DNA from: Cladosporium sp. IMV 00045
Taxonomy: Eukaryota > Ascomycota > Dothideomycetes > Cladosporiales > Cladosporiaceae
Reading direction: 5' to 3'
Assembly (NCBI GenBank): GCA_001931905.2
Contig: MSJI02000772.1
Coordinates: 1-64,000 of the forward strand
Length of the DNA stretch: 64,000 nt
The notes below the pieces were generated by a model, which ran no database searches, was not told where the DNA came from, and saw only the letters and a program-made list of their open reading frames with translations. Numbering within the stretch: the first letter of the stretch is position 1; every line of letters starts with the position of its first letter. The position numbers and the translations under genes were made by a program. This document shows, piece by piece, positions 34,403 to 45,306 of the stretch.

Positions 34403-36304
34403 TCAATCATCCTTCCCCTTACCCAAATACCCGCCCTGGCCCTTACTCCTCTCCCTCTTCCCAGCACTCGTCGCCGTGGCATTCGAGCTGAAATAGCCAG
34501 AAGAGCTACTACTCTTACCCGCAGCACCGACGTGCACTTCCGAACCCCTCCTCCCCCTCTCTCCATCCTCCTCGTCCTCCTCTCCGCCAATCTCAAACTC
34601 ATCCGTCATCTCGATCAAATCCCCCACACCCCTCACGCCCGAATGCGGCGCACCCACACTCACGCGCCCGACCTTCGCCCGCTCCGCGGGCTCCATGGCG
34701 TCTTTCGCCTTGGACGCAACGCGCCGCATCCAGCTCTCGATGGCGCCGCCGACATTCTCGATATTAATATTCCCACCGCCGCCGCTGAGAGCGGGCGAGC
34801 CGGGCGTTGTGGTGCCCGAAGCGGCGTCTGCATACAAAGGCAGTTCGGGCTGGTAGAGAGATTGCTGGTTGCGAGGGGGAGCAACGTCGGGCAAGTGGCG
34901 GGCGAAGAATTTGTTCAGACCGTCTTGCGCGGGGCCGGGGGAGGAGACGTTCTTGTTCATTGTCCCCACGCCGCCGGGGCCGGCGAGGTAGGAGGGGAAG
35001 TAGCCGGATGTGGCGTTGGAGGTGCGGCGGGAGCGACGGGGGCGTTGGGGTGGGTCTTGGCGGAGGGGGGAGAGGGCGGAGTGTTGGTGGTCGGAGGTGG
35101 TGCGGGTTAGGTCGAGGGAGGTGGAGGGCGTGTCGGGGTCGGAGTAGGAGGCGCTTTTTCGTCGGGCTGGTGGGAAGTAGCCGAGTGTTCTTCGTGAGAG
35201 GCGGGCGATTTCGGTGGGTTTGGAGGCGCCGGGGAAGAGGATCCAGGAATCGTGGTGCCAGGGTGGTTCTTCATCGATTCTAGATACGGCCGTCGAAGAG
35301 GACCTTTGGTGACTGGTGTTGGTTGAGGAGGAGTTGGTGCGGTTGCGCGACAGGTCATTGCCGCTGGCTGGTGGTGCTGTGGCTTTGGGTGTTGATACTT
35401 CCTCTGCCTTCCCTGCAGACAAGGCGTCTTTATCGTCGCCTAGTAAATCCGCGACCTCCAGTTCTGAAAGCAGTTTGCCCTTCACACCACAGGCATCAAC
35501 CGGGAGAATCAGCGTCGGCCGAATCTGCACCGTATCGTTCGGCCACATTCGATTCGCTTTCCTCAAAGCATTCGCCGAACAATTATACCGAATCGTGATT
35601 CCCGCAAGCGTATCCTCCTTGCTCGTATGATGCAGATAGACCAACGCATCCCTCCTCTCGTGGTCTCCCGGCGGTGCCGAAGAAGCCACCCCTCGATCCT
35701 CATCCGACGTCCTCCTCTTGATCCGCCCCAGTGAATCCGCATAGCTCTCGCCACGCGTGAGCAAATCCTTCCGCTTCTGCGCCCTGACTGCATTCTCAAC
35801 TTCCTCTCGAGATCCCATTCCTATGCTCCCCTCGCCCGGCGCGGAAGTAGGTGCTTGCGGTCCCCAATCTCCCAGACCGCTGCGAGAAGCATTCAGCCGA
35901 CCCAGCGGCTTGCGCGTTCGCGTTTGTGAGGCAGGATCATCGTTTCCTAGTAGATCGTTTGCAATCCCCTGTAAAGTGCTCCATGAGTTGCCCCAAAGGC
36001 TGGCGACGGGGCTTTGGTTGCGGGCACCTTTGTGACCCGCTCCGGCGCCTTCTCTCGAGCTGACCGTCCTGCTCAGGCGTTCTCGCGGTATCGGACTGCC
36101 TCCTCGGCTGCCAAAGGGGCTCGGGAGCGGGCTGGCAGCTCTAGTCGTAGGAGCGGTGTTGTTGGGATTCAGTAGCGCGTTGCCGTTGTTGTTGTTATCA
36201 TCGTCGCCCAGATCGCTCAACCCTGAGATCAGCCGGCGGTTGCGTGGGCGCAAGGAGGAAGACGACGCCGGTGTTGAGCTGGTACGGACATCGCTGGCGT
36301 GCAT
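34403..36304 (-). CDS. LysM-domain protein, probably intracellular
   Basis: Single exon, 633 residues. A LysM-like fold lies near residues 217-270, with LVYLHHTSKEDTLAGITIRY, NCSANALRKANRMWPNDTVQ and IRPTLILPVDAC in sequence order. No signal peptide or membrane segment is visible at the N-terminus, which begins MHASDVRTSSTPASSS. It is therefore unlike the secreted LysM effectors that bind chitin. It resembles the cytosolic LysM proteins of eukaryotes, whose ligand is not established. The rest is Ser/Pro/Arg-rich, with one ordered-looking segment near 540-560 (IESWMRRVASKAKDAMEPAE). The C-terminal end is Gly/Lys/Asp-rich. Confidence 0.8.
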   Translation of the reverse strand: MHASDVRTSSTPASSSSLRPRNRRLISGLSDLGDDDNNNNGNALLNPNNTAPTTRAASPLPSPFGSRGGSPIPRERLSRTVSSREGAGAGHKGARNQSPVASLWGNSWSTLQGIANDLLGNDDPASQTRTRKPLGRLNASRSGLGDWGPQAPTSAPGEGSIGMGSREEVENAVRAQKRKDLLTRGESYADSLGRIKRRTSDEDRGVASSAPPGDHERRDALVYLHHTSKEDTLAGITIRYNCSANALRKANRMWPNDTVQIRPTLILPVDACGVKGKLLSELEVADLLGDDKDALSAGKAEEVSTPKATAPPASGNDLSRNRTNSSSTNTSHQRSSSTAVSRIDEEPPWHHDSWILFPGASKPTEIARLSRRTLGYFPPARRKSASYSDPDTPSTSLDLTRTTSDHQHSALSPLRQDPPQRPRRSRRTSNATSGYFPSYLAGPGGVGTMNKNVSSPGPAQDGLNKFFARHLPDVAPPRNQQSLYQPELPLYADAASGTTTPGSPALSGGGGNINIENVGGAIESWMRRVASKAKDAMEPAERAKVGRVSVGAPHSGVRGVGDLIEMTDEFEIGGEEDEEDGERGRRGSEVHVGAAGKSSSSSGYFSSNATATSAGKRERSKGQGGYLGKGKDD

Positions 36305-36944
36305 TGCCGGCGACCTTGACTACGCGGTGGAGGCGGGTGATGGTGAGTCGGCTGCATTGATTTGCTTTGGTTCGAAGGATGTCGTGGGCCGGGAAGCGGA
36401 CTCGACAGATGCTGTTTTACTCGGTGGGTGTTTTGGCCATGGCTTCGTCGAATCGAAGATTAGTCCACGCAGCGACGGTTGTATACCTTATAGTAAAGGA
36501 AGGTATCTGTGGTATAGGGCAATCTCCCATGTGGTACAGCTGTTCAGCACGAGCGCTCTCCCTGTCCCTCCTCCACCAAGTCCCACCTCCAGTCTACGCA
36601 GCCCATTCCTTCGTCGTCATAAGCCGCTTCTCGCTTCACCCTGGGCACATAGCCGGCTTCTAAAACACATAGTGGAGTCGCCGTGAGGAATATTACTGAA
36701 TAATTACTCAATTTCATCAAACTCTTGACAAAAGTTTTTGATTGCACAGACAGACTATACGAAATAAAGCAGTGCGAAAAGCAAGAGGTATCTAACGTCA
36801 GCCAAAAGCGCCATACGCCGCAACCGTTGAACGCGAAGGCGATTTGAACCTTGGTCCATCTTCCAAAACAAAACAACCCGATTCTCCAAGAAGAACGACC
36901 CATTAACAAGACCCCATGAGCAAGGATGGAAATTCATGAGCAGC
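36305..36944. other. Intergenic between the LysM gene and csm1
   Basis: Promoter of the LysM gene and 3' flank of csm1. A plus-strand frame at 36156-36686 mostly overlaps the LysM 5' end in antisense and is not called. Confidence 0.4.
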
Positions 36945-38526
36945 TCATTCCTCCTCGACCATGATCCTCTTCATCATGCTCTCCAACATCTTGTGGTAAA
37001 ACTTGAGCGCTTGGTGTCTAGGGAACTCAATATCCTCGGTCAGGTAGTCGGGTAGAATATCGATAAGTTCGCCGTCTCGGCTCTCATCGAGAAGGGGCTC
37101 GTATGTGAACTCTGCTTCTTCGTAGGTCTGGCCAGAAGGAGTCTTCGGAGCGGATGATGTCGTGTCGTTGGCAACTGTGAGGTGGAAGTGCAGAGCTGAT
37201 GAAAAAGTCAGTATGAATTTCTTCGGTTTGAGCACAGCGATACTTACTGCCATTGCGGCCGGTTTGGAGGCAGTCAAATTCGTCCTCTCCATCCTTGCGC
37301 TTGACATTACGAATGATCAGACCTGTCAGGTCGGAGTAGAGGTCCTCCTTCATCTTCGCCTCCTTCTGGGATTCGGACGTGTTGGTCGGCACGTTACGAG
37401 CAGCAGCAGCACCCTTAGCCTTGGCCTCTTGCGCGGTGATCTCTGCACGAGCAGCCGCGAGCTTAGCCTCCATTGACTTGACCTCATTCTGCGCTGCTTT
37501 GTTGTCGCTCTGGGCTGCCTGTGCCTTCGCCTTCAGATCCTTGTTCTCTGCTGCCAGCTTCTCGTTGGTAGACGTGAGCGAGTTGACTTGCTTTTGCAGC
37601 GTGGTCGTCTCCGAATTGTCTGCCTTTGTAGCTTTGCGTGCTTCTGCCAACTCCTTCTTGAGCGAGGCAATCAGCTCATTTGCGCTCTTAGCCTTGTCGT
37701 CCGACGCACGCTTCAGTTTCTCAAAGTTCGTCTCGGCGTTGTCTTTGCCCAGCTCCTGGAGATTCTGGTATTTCAGGCTGAGGTTCTCGTGTTTGCGTGT
37801 CATTTCGTTCAATTTCCTCCTCAGCTCAGGGTCGCCTCCTCTCCTCTCTCGCTCCGTCCCACTCACACTGCCACTACGCTCTCTCGTTGCGCGGTATCCG
37901 GGCTGGGCGGACGTTGAACGCGCCCTGGCATATGGCTGCGGCGGCTGTAGGGATGCTGAGCGCTGACGCGAGGAAGTACCATTAGTCTGTCGCGCGACTG
38001 GCGCGGGCTGGACCTCCTGCTCTTCCGCGCCCTCCACACTGTGCGACACATCTTCCATGTGCTCTGGGTCTTGCTGTGTCTCCGGAATCACGTGCGGAGG
38101 CTCAGGAGACGCAGCGCGCTTTGTCGTCCGAGACTTCTTCGCAGCAGCCGGCTTCGCTCCATCCTCCACGGGCTCGGCTGTGGCCTGCTCTTTCTTTTTG
38201 GATGCCGTGGTCGTCCTCGCGCGCTTGGCCTTGGGTTTGGGTTCTTCGTTCGCCATCTCTTGGCCTAGCTCCTCTTCGTTCTCACTACCCTCGGGGTGGT
38301 TGGTGCGGTCCTGGAGCGCTTTGCGCGTCTGTTTCGCGGCGGGTGCTTTCCTCTTGATCGGTGCTTTCGTAGTGCTATTACGGCGCATTGGTTTTCCGAA
38401 CTTGGTCGCTGCGAGGGTGTTTTGCGCGGCGCGCTTGTTTTCTGCAGACGAGATGGCAGCGGCGCCTGCAAGATCGTCTTCACTATCGGACGCTCCTGCG
38501 CGGCTGCTGGCGACTCGTGGGGCCAT
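36945..38526 (-). CDS. pcs1: Monopolin/kinetochore subunit Csm1 (Pcs1)
   Basis: Kinetochore- and nucleolus-associated crosslinker that clamps microtubule attachment sites in yeasts. Two minus-strand exons, 38526-37248 and 37195-36945, give 509 residues. The N-terminal 220 residues are basic and disordered, with a KRKAP-type Lys-rich stretch. A long coiled coil covers about 225-370. The C-terminal globular Csm1 domain covers about 395-509: KMKEDLYSDLTGLIIRNVKR, DCLQTGRNGTLHFHLTV, then YEEAEFTYEPLLDESRDGEL and LPDYLTEDIEFPRHQALKFY. The splice joins GGC A/CT CTG, and the donor is GTAAGT. The C-terminal domain match is very clear. Confidence 0.92.
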
Positions 38527-38932
38527 GTATTGGTCGTTGTTGTGCTGCTGACGGAAGCAGCGTGTAATTAGATATATCGAGTCGCACGAGTCGCGCAGTC
38601 GTTGCTATGATATGCGTTACGCGATACAGCCAATGCGCGATGTTGGACGTAGTGTTTGCATGCAAGTTCGAAAGGTAAACAAAAGCCCCACTAGCGCTTG
38701 CTCTTTCCTCGCGCAGGAACAGATTCACGCGATAGGCTTGTCCGGAAAGTTCCGCTTGATCAAGCCATTGGAAGACACTCGTCATCGAGAGAGAGTTGAT
38801 CTCACTCTGTCTTCCAGAATGCAATTCAATCATGCTGCGTCATCTTCATGTTATCCAAGGTCATGAACTTGGTGTATCTGCCGCAGAGACGACAAGCCAG
38901 ACTGCTCAACAACCTATCCGACACAATCCATA
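38527..38932. promoter_or_regulatory. Divergent region between csm1 and the F-box-like gene
   Basis: About 400 bases between divergent starts. It contains the csm1 promoter. No coding frame is supported. Confidence 0.4.
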
Positions 38933-39617
38933 ATGAGCACATGTAAAGCTCCATGTCTCTTGCTCAATCTTCCCAAGGAGCTTCAATTAACGATCTGGGA
39001 GTATGTTTTGATCGAGCCCGAGCCGATACCACTTTTCGATGTCCAGTCAATTGCAGTTTCAGACAACCCTGTACAAGCTTGTCCACTTCAACACCGCTTG
39101 AGGTGGACCGTCCCAGCTCTACTCCAAACATGTCACTCGGCTCGAGATGAAGGCATCCCAATCTTCTACTCCAACAACACGTTCGTCCTTCAACATGGCG
39201 TTCCACTCGGCCCATATGAGGAAATCAAGACCCTCTTCCAGAAATAATGGGACCGCCTCCTCTACGTCAAACACTTCGGCGTGGAATACAAACTCCCCAG
39301 CAACACAGTATTCCTACTCCTGGGTCACCGAAACTCACGCAAGACAAATACTCCTTCGATTCGAATTCGACGCCGCACCGTCTCAACAACGTCCATTGGC
39401 AGCTTTGGAGTTCTGGGAGACGGACGTCTGCTTGTGTATCATCGAGGCGTCGATTCAGAAACGGCATTACTCTGCGCTCGCGGATTATACCAAGGCGATG
39501 GTTGCGTTTCTGTCGTCTTTCGGTGAGAAGATCAGTAATAATGAGTTGCGGGTTTTGAGGCATTGTGCGGAATGCGGGAAGAGGATGCTGGAGCAGAAAC
39601 CGCGGTCTTTGACTTGA
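38933..39617 (+). pseudogene. F-box-like (2EXR-type) fungal gene, probably broken
   Basis: The N-terminal part, 38933-39247, encodes 104 residues with LLLNLPKELQLTIWEYVLIE and PALLQTCHSARDEGIPIFYS, which match the N-terminal module of many short fungal F-box-like proteins. A TAA then ends the frame at 39245-39247, yet the same frame continues with protein-like WDRLLYVKHFGVEYKLPSNT. Farther on, a different frame (up to 39617) gives LAALEFWETDVCLCIIEAS and YTKAMVAFLSSFGEKI, which look like the natural tail. I could not find an intron with good ends that joins these parts. A stop plus a frame change suggests a decaying gene; a 104-residue short product is the alternative. Confidence 0.5.
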
Positions 39618-40894
39618 TGTTGTTGTTTGAAGTCATCTTCGCAATGCTGTTTGTTGTCGTCAAAAACAGGTTGCAGGTGTGCACCTCACTTCGGTTTGCG
39701 GCCACTTGGGATCTATTTGAGTTCTACCTTCGTGGTCTATCGTCGTGACTTTGGCCCCGATTTGGATGATTTGGAATTGATGAGCTCTTCGGTTTGGCTT
39801 TGAACGACAATCTTGTCTTGTATTGTGTCAATAAATCTCTGCGAATGCGGGTATGCTCGTGAATGCAACACAGCATTTCCTCGCTGCAGTTCATTCTCCA
39901 GAAGATGAAGTCACATCTCCCAGTGAAAACTGCAAGTATATACCCAGCCGAGGCGAGCAAGCCCTATACGAAATATTGCCAAAAGGCTGGGCTTTATGTC
40001 ATCATTTGTCCCTTTGAATGCGAGATCTCGTAATAGCCACGCACTAGCCGAAGTCGCTCCTGCGATTAGCCGGTGGAGTTGGTCCGCAGGGGAAAGAGGT
40101 AACTTGTCAAACACCGACCAGGTGCACAGCACACCAGACAAGATAGCGAACCCGAGGTCGAATATCCTACTCTTCAGAGATGCACAACCGTCAGCCCTTT
40201 GATAAGGACTAGAGTATCTCACGTCAACTCTCTCGATATGTACATGTAGATCGCCATGCGCACATGCAAGATTGACGACAGGAGGGAGCCGAGCTGGCCG
40301 AGGCAGGACGAAAGAGAACCGGACCGTGGACCTGGTAAACGATTAAGTAGCTCATCTGACATGGACGGTTCACATGCGCATCTTCTCGTTATTCCCTCAT
40401 CTGTTAGCTAAATTCACGCTCCTTTTACTCAACTCCAGAGCCTTGCTCGTCGCACCTGTCCGCCGTCTTTGTCAATTACCCGGACATCGCCTTAACAACG
40501 TTTGAATCGCCCGTTGCCGATCGCCTCAGAGAAGGGCATTCTCAATAGCAGTCATAATCTGGCCAGTCGAATCGACCGAGAAAGTCGACGACAGCAGTGC
40601 AAAAGAGCCTGGGAAAATTTAGCCGTCTTGAGCAGGTCTCTCCAAGCCGGTGTCCGAGGTCCATCGATCATCCCAGAGACGGAGCAACACCGATTGAAAA
40701 GAGCGGCGCGAGGCACCGACAGTTCTCACATCTTTCGATAGTTGCCAACTGGTCCGAGAACCGTCGCCCTCATTCTCCTCCCCCCGCGTGCCTAACAGCA
40801 GAGAGCGACAGCGCAAGCCCTCGCCCTCCACCCCCACGATCCGTGTCACAAAAGCCCACCTCGCCCCACGTCCCTACCACTCACTTTGCTTGCG
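39618..40894. other. Intergenic upstream of aspartate aminotransferase
   Basis: About 1.3 kb without a supported gene. It contains a TACATGTAC 9-mer in reverse orientation at 40240-40248. The final 450 bases probably form the leader of the aminotransferase gene. Confidence 0.45.
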
Positions 40895-42298
40895 ATGTCA
40901 GCATCATCGGAAAACACCACCTCCTCCAGGCTCGACACCTCTGCAAACAGACTCCGCCAACTCAGCAACCAGCTCGAAATGTCGTCCAACGGAACCCAGA
41001 GCGCCTTTGGCGCAGTCCAGAAGGCCCCGGAAGACCCTCTGTTTGGTCTGATGGCGGCATACCGCGCCGACACCGACCCTAAGAAGGTCGACTTGGGCAT
41101 TGGCGCCTACCGCGACAACAACGCAAAGCCATGGGTGCTGCCCGTTGTCAAGAAGGTTCGTCTTCTGTTTTGAGAACGAATGAATGGATAGCAGCACTGA
41201 CACACCTGGTGGTAGGCTGATTCCATCCTTCACAACAACCCTGACCTCAACCACGAGTACCTCCCCATCGCTGGGCTTGCAGACTTCACTGCTGCCTCAC
41301 AGAAACTCATTCTCGGCAACGACTCGCCTGCCATCAAAGAAAAGCGTGTTGCGTCGCTCCAGACCATCTCCGGTACTGGCGCTAACCACCTCGGTGGCCT
41401 CTTCCTCTCCAAGTTCTACAATCCTTCCACACCCCAAGCGAAAGAAATCTACCTCAGCTCGCCGACATGGGCAAACCACAACCAGATCTTCCAAAATGTC
41501 CACCTCCCCATCAAGTCATACCCTTACTTCAGCAAAGACACCAAGGGCCTCGATTTTGACGGCATGGTCAGCACCCTCAAGTCTGCTCCCGAAGGCAGCA
41601 TCATCCTCCTGCACGCTTGTGCTCACAACCCGACTGGTGTCGACCCCACTCAAGATCAGTGGAAACAAATCGCTGCTGTCATGAAGGAGAGGCAGCAGTT
41701 CCCCTTCTTCGACTGCGCCTACCAGGGTTTCGCTTCGGGCTCTCTGAGCACTGACAACTGGGCCATTCGCTACTTCGTCGAGCAAGGCTTTGAGCTCCTC
41801 GTCGCGCAGTCATACGCCAAGAACTTCGGCCTTTACGGTGAACGTGCAGGCTGCTTCCACTTTGTCACCTCCCCCGGCCCTCAAGCCCAAGATACCACCA
41901 CCCGAGTTGCCTCCCAGCTCGCCATCCTGCAGCGATCCGAGATCTCCAACCCGCCCGCATACGGCGCCCGCGTGGCCTCCACGGTCCTCAACGACGACCA
42001 GCTGTTCACTCAGTGGGAGGGCGACCTACGCACCATGTCTGGTCGCATCATCGAGATGCGCCAGGCGCTCCGCTCTAAGCTCGAGGAGATGCAGACTCCC
42101 GGCAAGTGGAACCACATCACCGACCAAATCGGCATGTTCTCCTTCACCGGCCTGTCTGAGACGCAGGTCCAAGCACTTCGTGAGAAGTACCACGTCTACA
42201 TGACCAAGAACGGGCGCATCAGCATGGCTGGCCTCAACACGAACAACGTCGACTACTTCGCTAAGGCTGTTGATGCCGTGGTCAGAGAGACGAACTAG
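40895..42298 (+). CDS. Aspartate aminotransferase, cytosolic type
   Basis: PLP enzyme exchanging amino groups between aspartate and 2-oxoglutarate. Two exons, 40895-41155 and 41216-42298, give 447 residues. The catalytic core begins near residue 37 with AVQKAPEDPLFGLMAAYRAD, followed by KVDLGIGAYRDN. The PLP segments are TISGTGANHLGG, HACAHNPTGVDPT and the lysine in SYAKNFGLYGERAG. The end is GRISMAGLNTNNVDYFAKAV. The core resembles the cytosolic (Aat2-type) group. A second ATG at 40979 (MSSNGTQSAFG) fits the usual start, so the 28-residue Ser-rich extension may be optional. The 3' flank has a TGAGCA microsatellite. Confidence 0.95.
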
Positions 42299-43001
42299 AT
42301 TTTATGAGCATGAGCATGAGCATGAGCATATGCGCGATCCATGAAAGTGGATCGCTGGGACAAGCGCGGTTAAGATGCATGGCATCGCCAGGTGTCGGTA
42401 CGGGAGCATTTGGGTGCAAGGAGCATGGTTGCGTCGTCTTGAGATGACAATGCCCGACTATTGCATGTAGACAGTGAAAAGCATGATTATTTTATGACAT
42501 AGAGTATAGCCGTCAAACAAGCATTAACGACTCGATGCGGCATTGTAATCCGTCATCTTCATACCCATGTACATGTAATCATCATAGCAAGCTGACTGAC
42601 TCAGTTGCACCTGGAAGTACAAAGCCATGTGTCAGCAATATCGAGATTCGTGCAATACAGACCTTGGCCTATCAACATGCTTAAGCGTAACGAAAAGCAT
42701 CGGTATATCTCAACGGCGCTGCATGCGTCTCACAGGAGAGGAGATTGGTTGACTTTCTCTGATCTAGTCAGTGGCGGGGACCCTGCCTTCCCCTACCAAA
42801 GTCTCGCCTTCTTGGCTTTTAATCTACACTGCCATCTATCAGACTCTCTAATTGCCACAACGGTCGCTTGCTCCGATCGACCATAATGCGTGCAACCATG
42901 TGCCAAAAATCGCACGACGATTGAACAAGAACGAGAAGGAATCCTACCTTTCCGGACTATGCGCGCAGCCCACAGCCGCAACAAGCCTCAATAATACCAC
43001 C
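42299..43001. other. Intergenic between aspartate aminotransferase and the glycosyltransferase gene
   Basis: Starts with four copies of the hexamer TGAGCA at about 42305-42328. A reverse TACATGTAC lies at 42569-42577. The open frame of the next gene extends upstream to about 42852, but there is no ATG before 43002. Confidence 0.45.
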
Positions 43002-44903
43002 ATGCCTCTGTTCTCGGCGCCTTCGCTCGGCTCCCGATTCACCCAGTTGGTGATCGCGGCAGGCTTCCTGACCATTTGCGCCTGGCTTTTCGTCTCCTCC
43101 TTCGGCGTTCCACAACAGCTGCGCATTCCCAGCCTCGATCTCGACCTCGACCACCCGCCCGCGACGGTGGCCGAGAAGCCTCCCCCGACCCACGCAACGC
43201 GCCCCGGCGAGCACCCCATCGACGAGCTGATCGGGCGCGCCGACGTCGAACTCACCCGCCTGCTGCAGAAGGAGACGCACACGCTGAAAGATGCCGCGGA
43301 GCAGTACCGGCAGCGCAGGGGGAGGCAGCCACCGCCTGGGTTCGATCGGTGGTTCGCATTTGCGCGCAACCACAGCGCTGTGGTTGTCGAGGAGTTCTTC
43401 GACAGGATTTACGACGATCTGAACCCGTTCTGGGGCGTCGAGGCGAAGCAGATGAGGGAGCAGGCGAATACTTTCGAGCATTACATCAAGGTCCGGAATG
43501 GCGTTGTTACGGTGCGGAAGGAGGACGAGGAGAGGGACTGGATGGGTTTGTGGCGGGATATGGTCGCCAGTATTATTGAAGACGGCGGCTGGGTGCCAGA
43601 CGTGGATATGCCGATCAACGTCATGGACGAGAGCAGAATGGTCGCTGAGAGCGAGGAGATCGATGAGTACATGGCAAAGGAAAGGAAAAGTAGGAAAATC
43701 GTACCGGCCAAGGACTTGAAGCAATCACTTCATGGCTTGGACGACTTGGACAAGCACCCGCCAGAGAAGTTCGACCCGCAGTTTAGAGGCGAGGGGCCAT
43801 ATTGGCCTTTGGCCGTGGTCGGATGTCCTGAAGAAAGCCCAGCGAGGCATGCGTTCATCGACTCCGATTTCACCATGCCGCCTCCGCTGGAGCCTGGGTA
43901 TCCTCAGCATTCGTACAAAGGCTACGTTCAGAATTGGACGTTAGCCAAATCGCCTTGCGAGAACGCTCATCTACAAGGCTTGCACGGCACCTTTGTCGAG
44001 CCCATCTCTATCGGCAACACCAAGCAGTTCTTTCCCTTGTTCGGAGGCTCCAAGCTCCAGATGAACAACGAGATTCTTCTTCCTCCTGCTATGTACTGGA
44101 CGAAAGATCCGTTCTACTCCGGAGGCGAAGGCCACGGTGGACCATGGAACGAGAAACACGACAAGATGATATGGAGAGGATCTGCCACCGGAGGCAGGAA
44201 CAGAAAGGAGAACTGGACGCGCTTCCAGCGCCATCGCTTCATCAGCATGGTCAACGCGACCAACGTCCGCATGGCAGAGAACGGAGAGAAACCGCGCAAC
44301 TTCATCTTGCCACAGCAAGGCAACTACGATCTGCAATCGTTCACGTCCGCCTCCTCCAACGGCTCCCTCGGCGATTGGATCGACACCTGGAGCGACGTAG
44401 CGCCCGTCTACCTCCAATGCTTCCCGCACGAAGGCTCCGCCCACTGCTCCTACACAGACCACTACTATACCGTCAAGAAAGGCATGAAAATGAGCGAGCA
44501 GTACAACTACAAATACCTGCCGGATATCGACGGCAACAGCTTCAGCGGCCGCTACCGCGGCTTCCTCGGCTCGACCTCCATGCCCATCAAAGCGACTATC
44601 TACCACGAATGGCACGACTCCCGACTCGTCCCCTGGAAGCACTTCGTGCCCATGGACAACACTTTCATGGACATCTATGGCCTGATGGAATACTTCATCG
44701 GCAACGAGATGGTCGGCCTGGCCGGACATGACAATGTTGCTGAGAGGATTGCCACTGATGGTAAGGAGTGGGCGGAGAAGGTGCTGAGAAGGGAGGATAT
44801 GGAGATTTACGTTTTTAGACTCCTCTTGGAGTATGCAAGATTATGTGATGACGCCAGGGAGGTTTTGGGTTGGGCTGAGGGTGGTAATTCTACGGGATCA
44901 TAG
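43002..44903 (+). CDS. Glycosyltransferase family 90 / CAP10-like type II membrane protein
   Basis: Single exon, 633 residues from the ATG at 43002. A membrane anchor at about residues 16-36 (LVIAAGFLTICAWLFVSSF) fits a Golgi type II topology with the enzyme in the lumen. The family region holds HDKMIWRGSATGGRNRKENW near 386-405 and YKYLPDIDGNSFSGRYRGFL near 502-521, followed by STSMPIKATIYHEWHDSRLV and PWKHFVPMDNTFMDIY. These are the CAP10/LPMO-like core patterns known from cryptococcal CAP10, whose relatives transfer xylose or other sugars. The stem region after the anchor is charged. The donor sugar and acceptor are not known here. Confidence 0.88.
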   Translation: MPLFSAPSLGSRFTQLVIAAGFLTICAWLFVSSFGVPQQLRIPSLDLDLDHPPATVAEKPPPTHATRPGEHPIDELIGRADVELTRLLQKETHTLKDAAEQYRQRRGRQPPPGFDRWFAFARNHSAVVVEEFFDRIYDDLNPFWGVEAKQMREQANTFEHYIKVRNGVVTVRKEDEERDWMGLWRDMVASIIEDGGWVPDVDMPINVMDESRMVAESEEIDEYMAKERKSRKIVPAKDLKQSLHGLDDLDKHPPEKFDPQFRGEGPYWPLAVVGCPEESPARHAFIDSDFTMPPPLEPGYPQHSYKGYVQNWTLAKSPCENAHLQGLHGTFVEPISIGNTKQFFPLFGGSKLQMNNEILLPPAMYWTKDPFYSGGEGHGGPWNEKHDKMIWRGSATGGRNRKENWTRFQRHRFISMVNATNVRMAENGEKPRNFILPQQGNYDLQSFTSASSNGSLGDWIDTWSDVAPVYLQCFPHEGSAHCSYTDHYYTVKKGMKMSEQYNYKYLPDIDGNSFSGRYRGFLGSTSMPIKATIYHEWHDSRLVPWKHFVPMDNTFMDIYGLMEYFIGNEMVGLAGHDNVAERIATDGKEWAEKVLRREDMEIYVFRLLLEYARLCDDAREVLGWAEGGNSTGS

Positions 44904-45306
44904 GGTTGGTGTTTGGTTATTCTTATGGTTGTTTCTCTTCTTGTAATCACTTATTAGCGACTGTTATGAAGGATTTGGGATGTATGCACGATATAGATCA
45001 GTCAAGTTTAATAGCATGCGTGACTCGCCATCAAGGTTCCAGTCACCTACTCGTATGTGAATCATGTCAAACCAATGACTCCCAGTTCTTGCTTGAGTCG
45101 TGCCTTATGTACTCTCACGGGTAGAATATTGGTTCCGGTACATGATTGGATCCCCCACTGTCACGTGACTCTTTAAGGTGAACCGTGCATTTTCTGTCAA
45201 TCGCGAAGGGTGACTTCAGCGCAAACAATTCTGTGTGGGTTGCCCGCGAGCCTTAGAATAGTCTAGTCTTTACTTTTTAGCCCCTCTACCTCTTCCATCA
45301 TCGTGT
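44904..45306. other. Intergenic upstream of arginyl-tRNA synthetase
   Basis: 3' flank of the glycosyltransferase gene and promoter of the synthetase gene. No gene is supported. Confidence 0.45.

Noticed and set aside
43971..44729. 252-codon minus-strand open frame
   Set aside because: Shadow of the glycosyltransferase gene.
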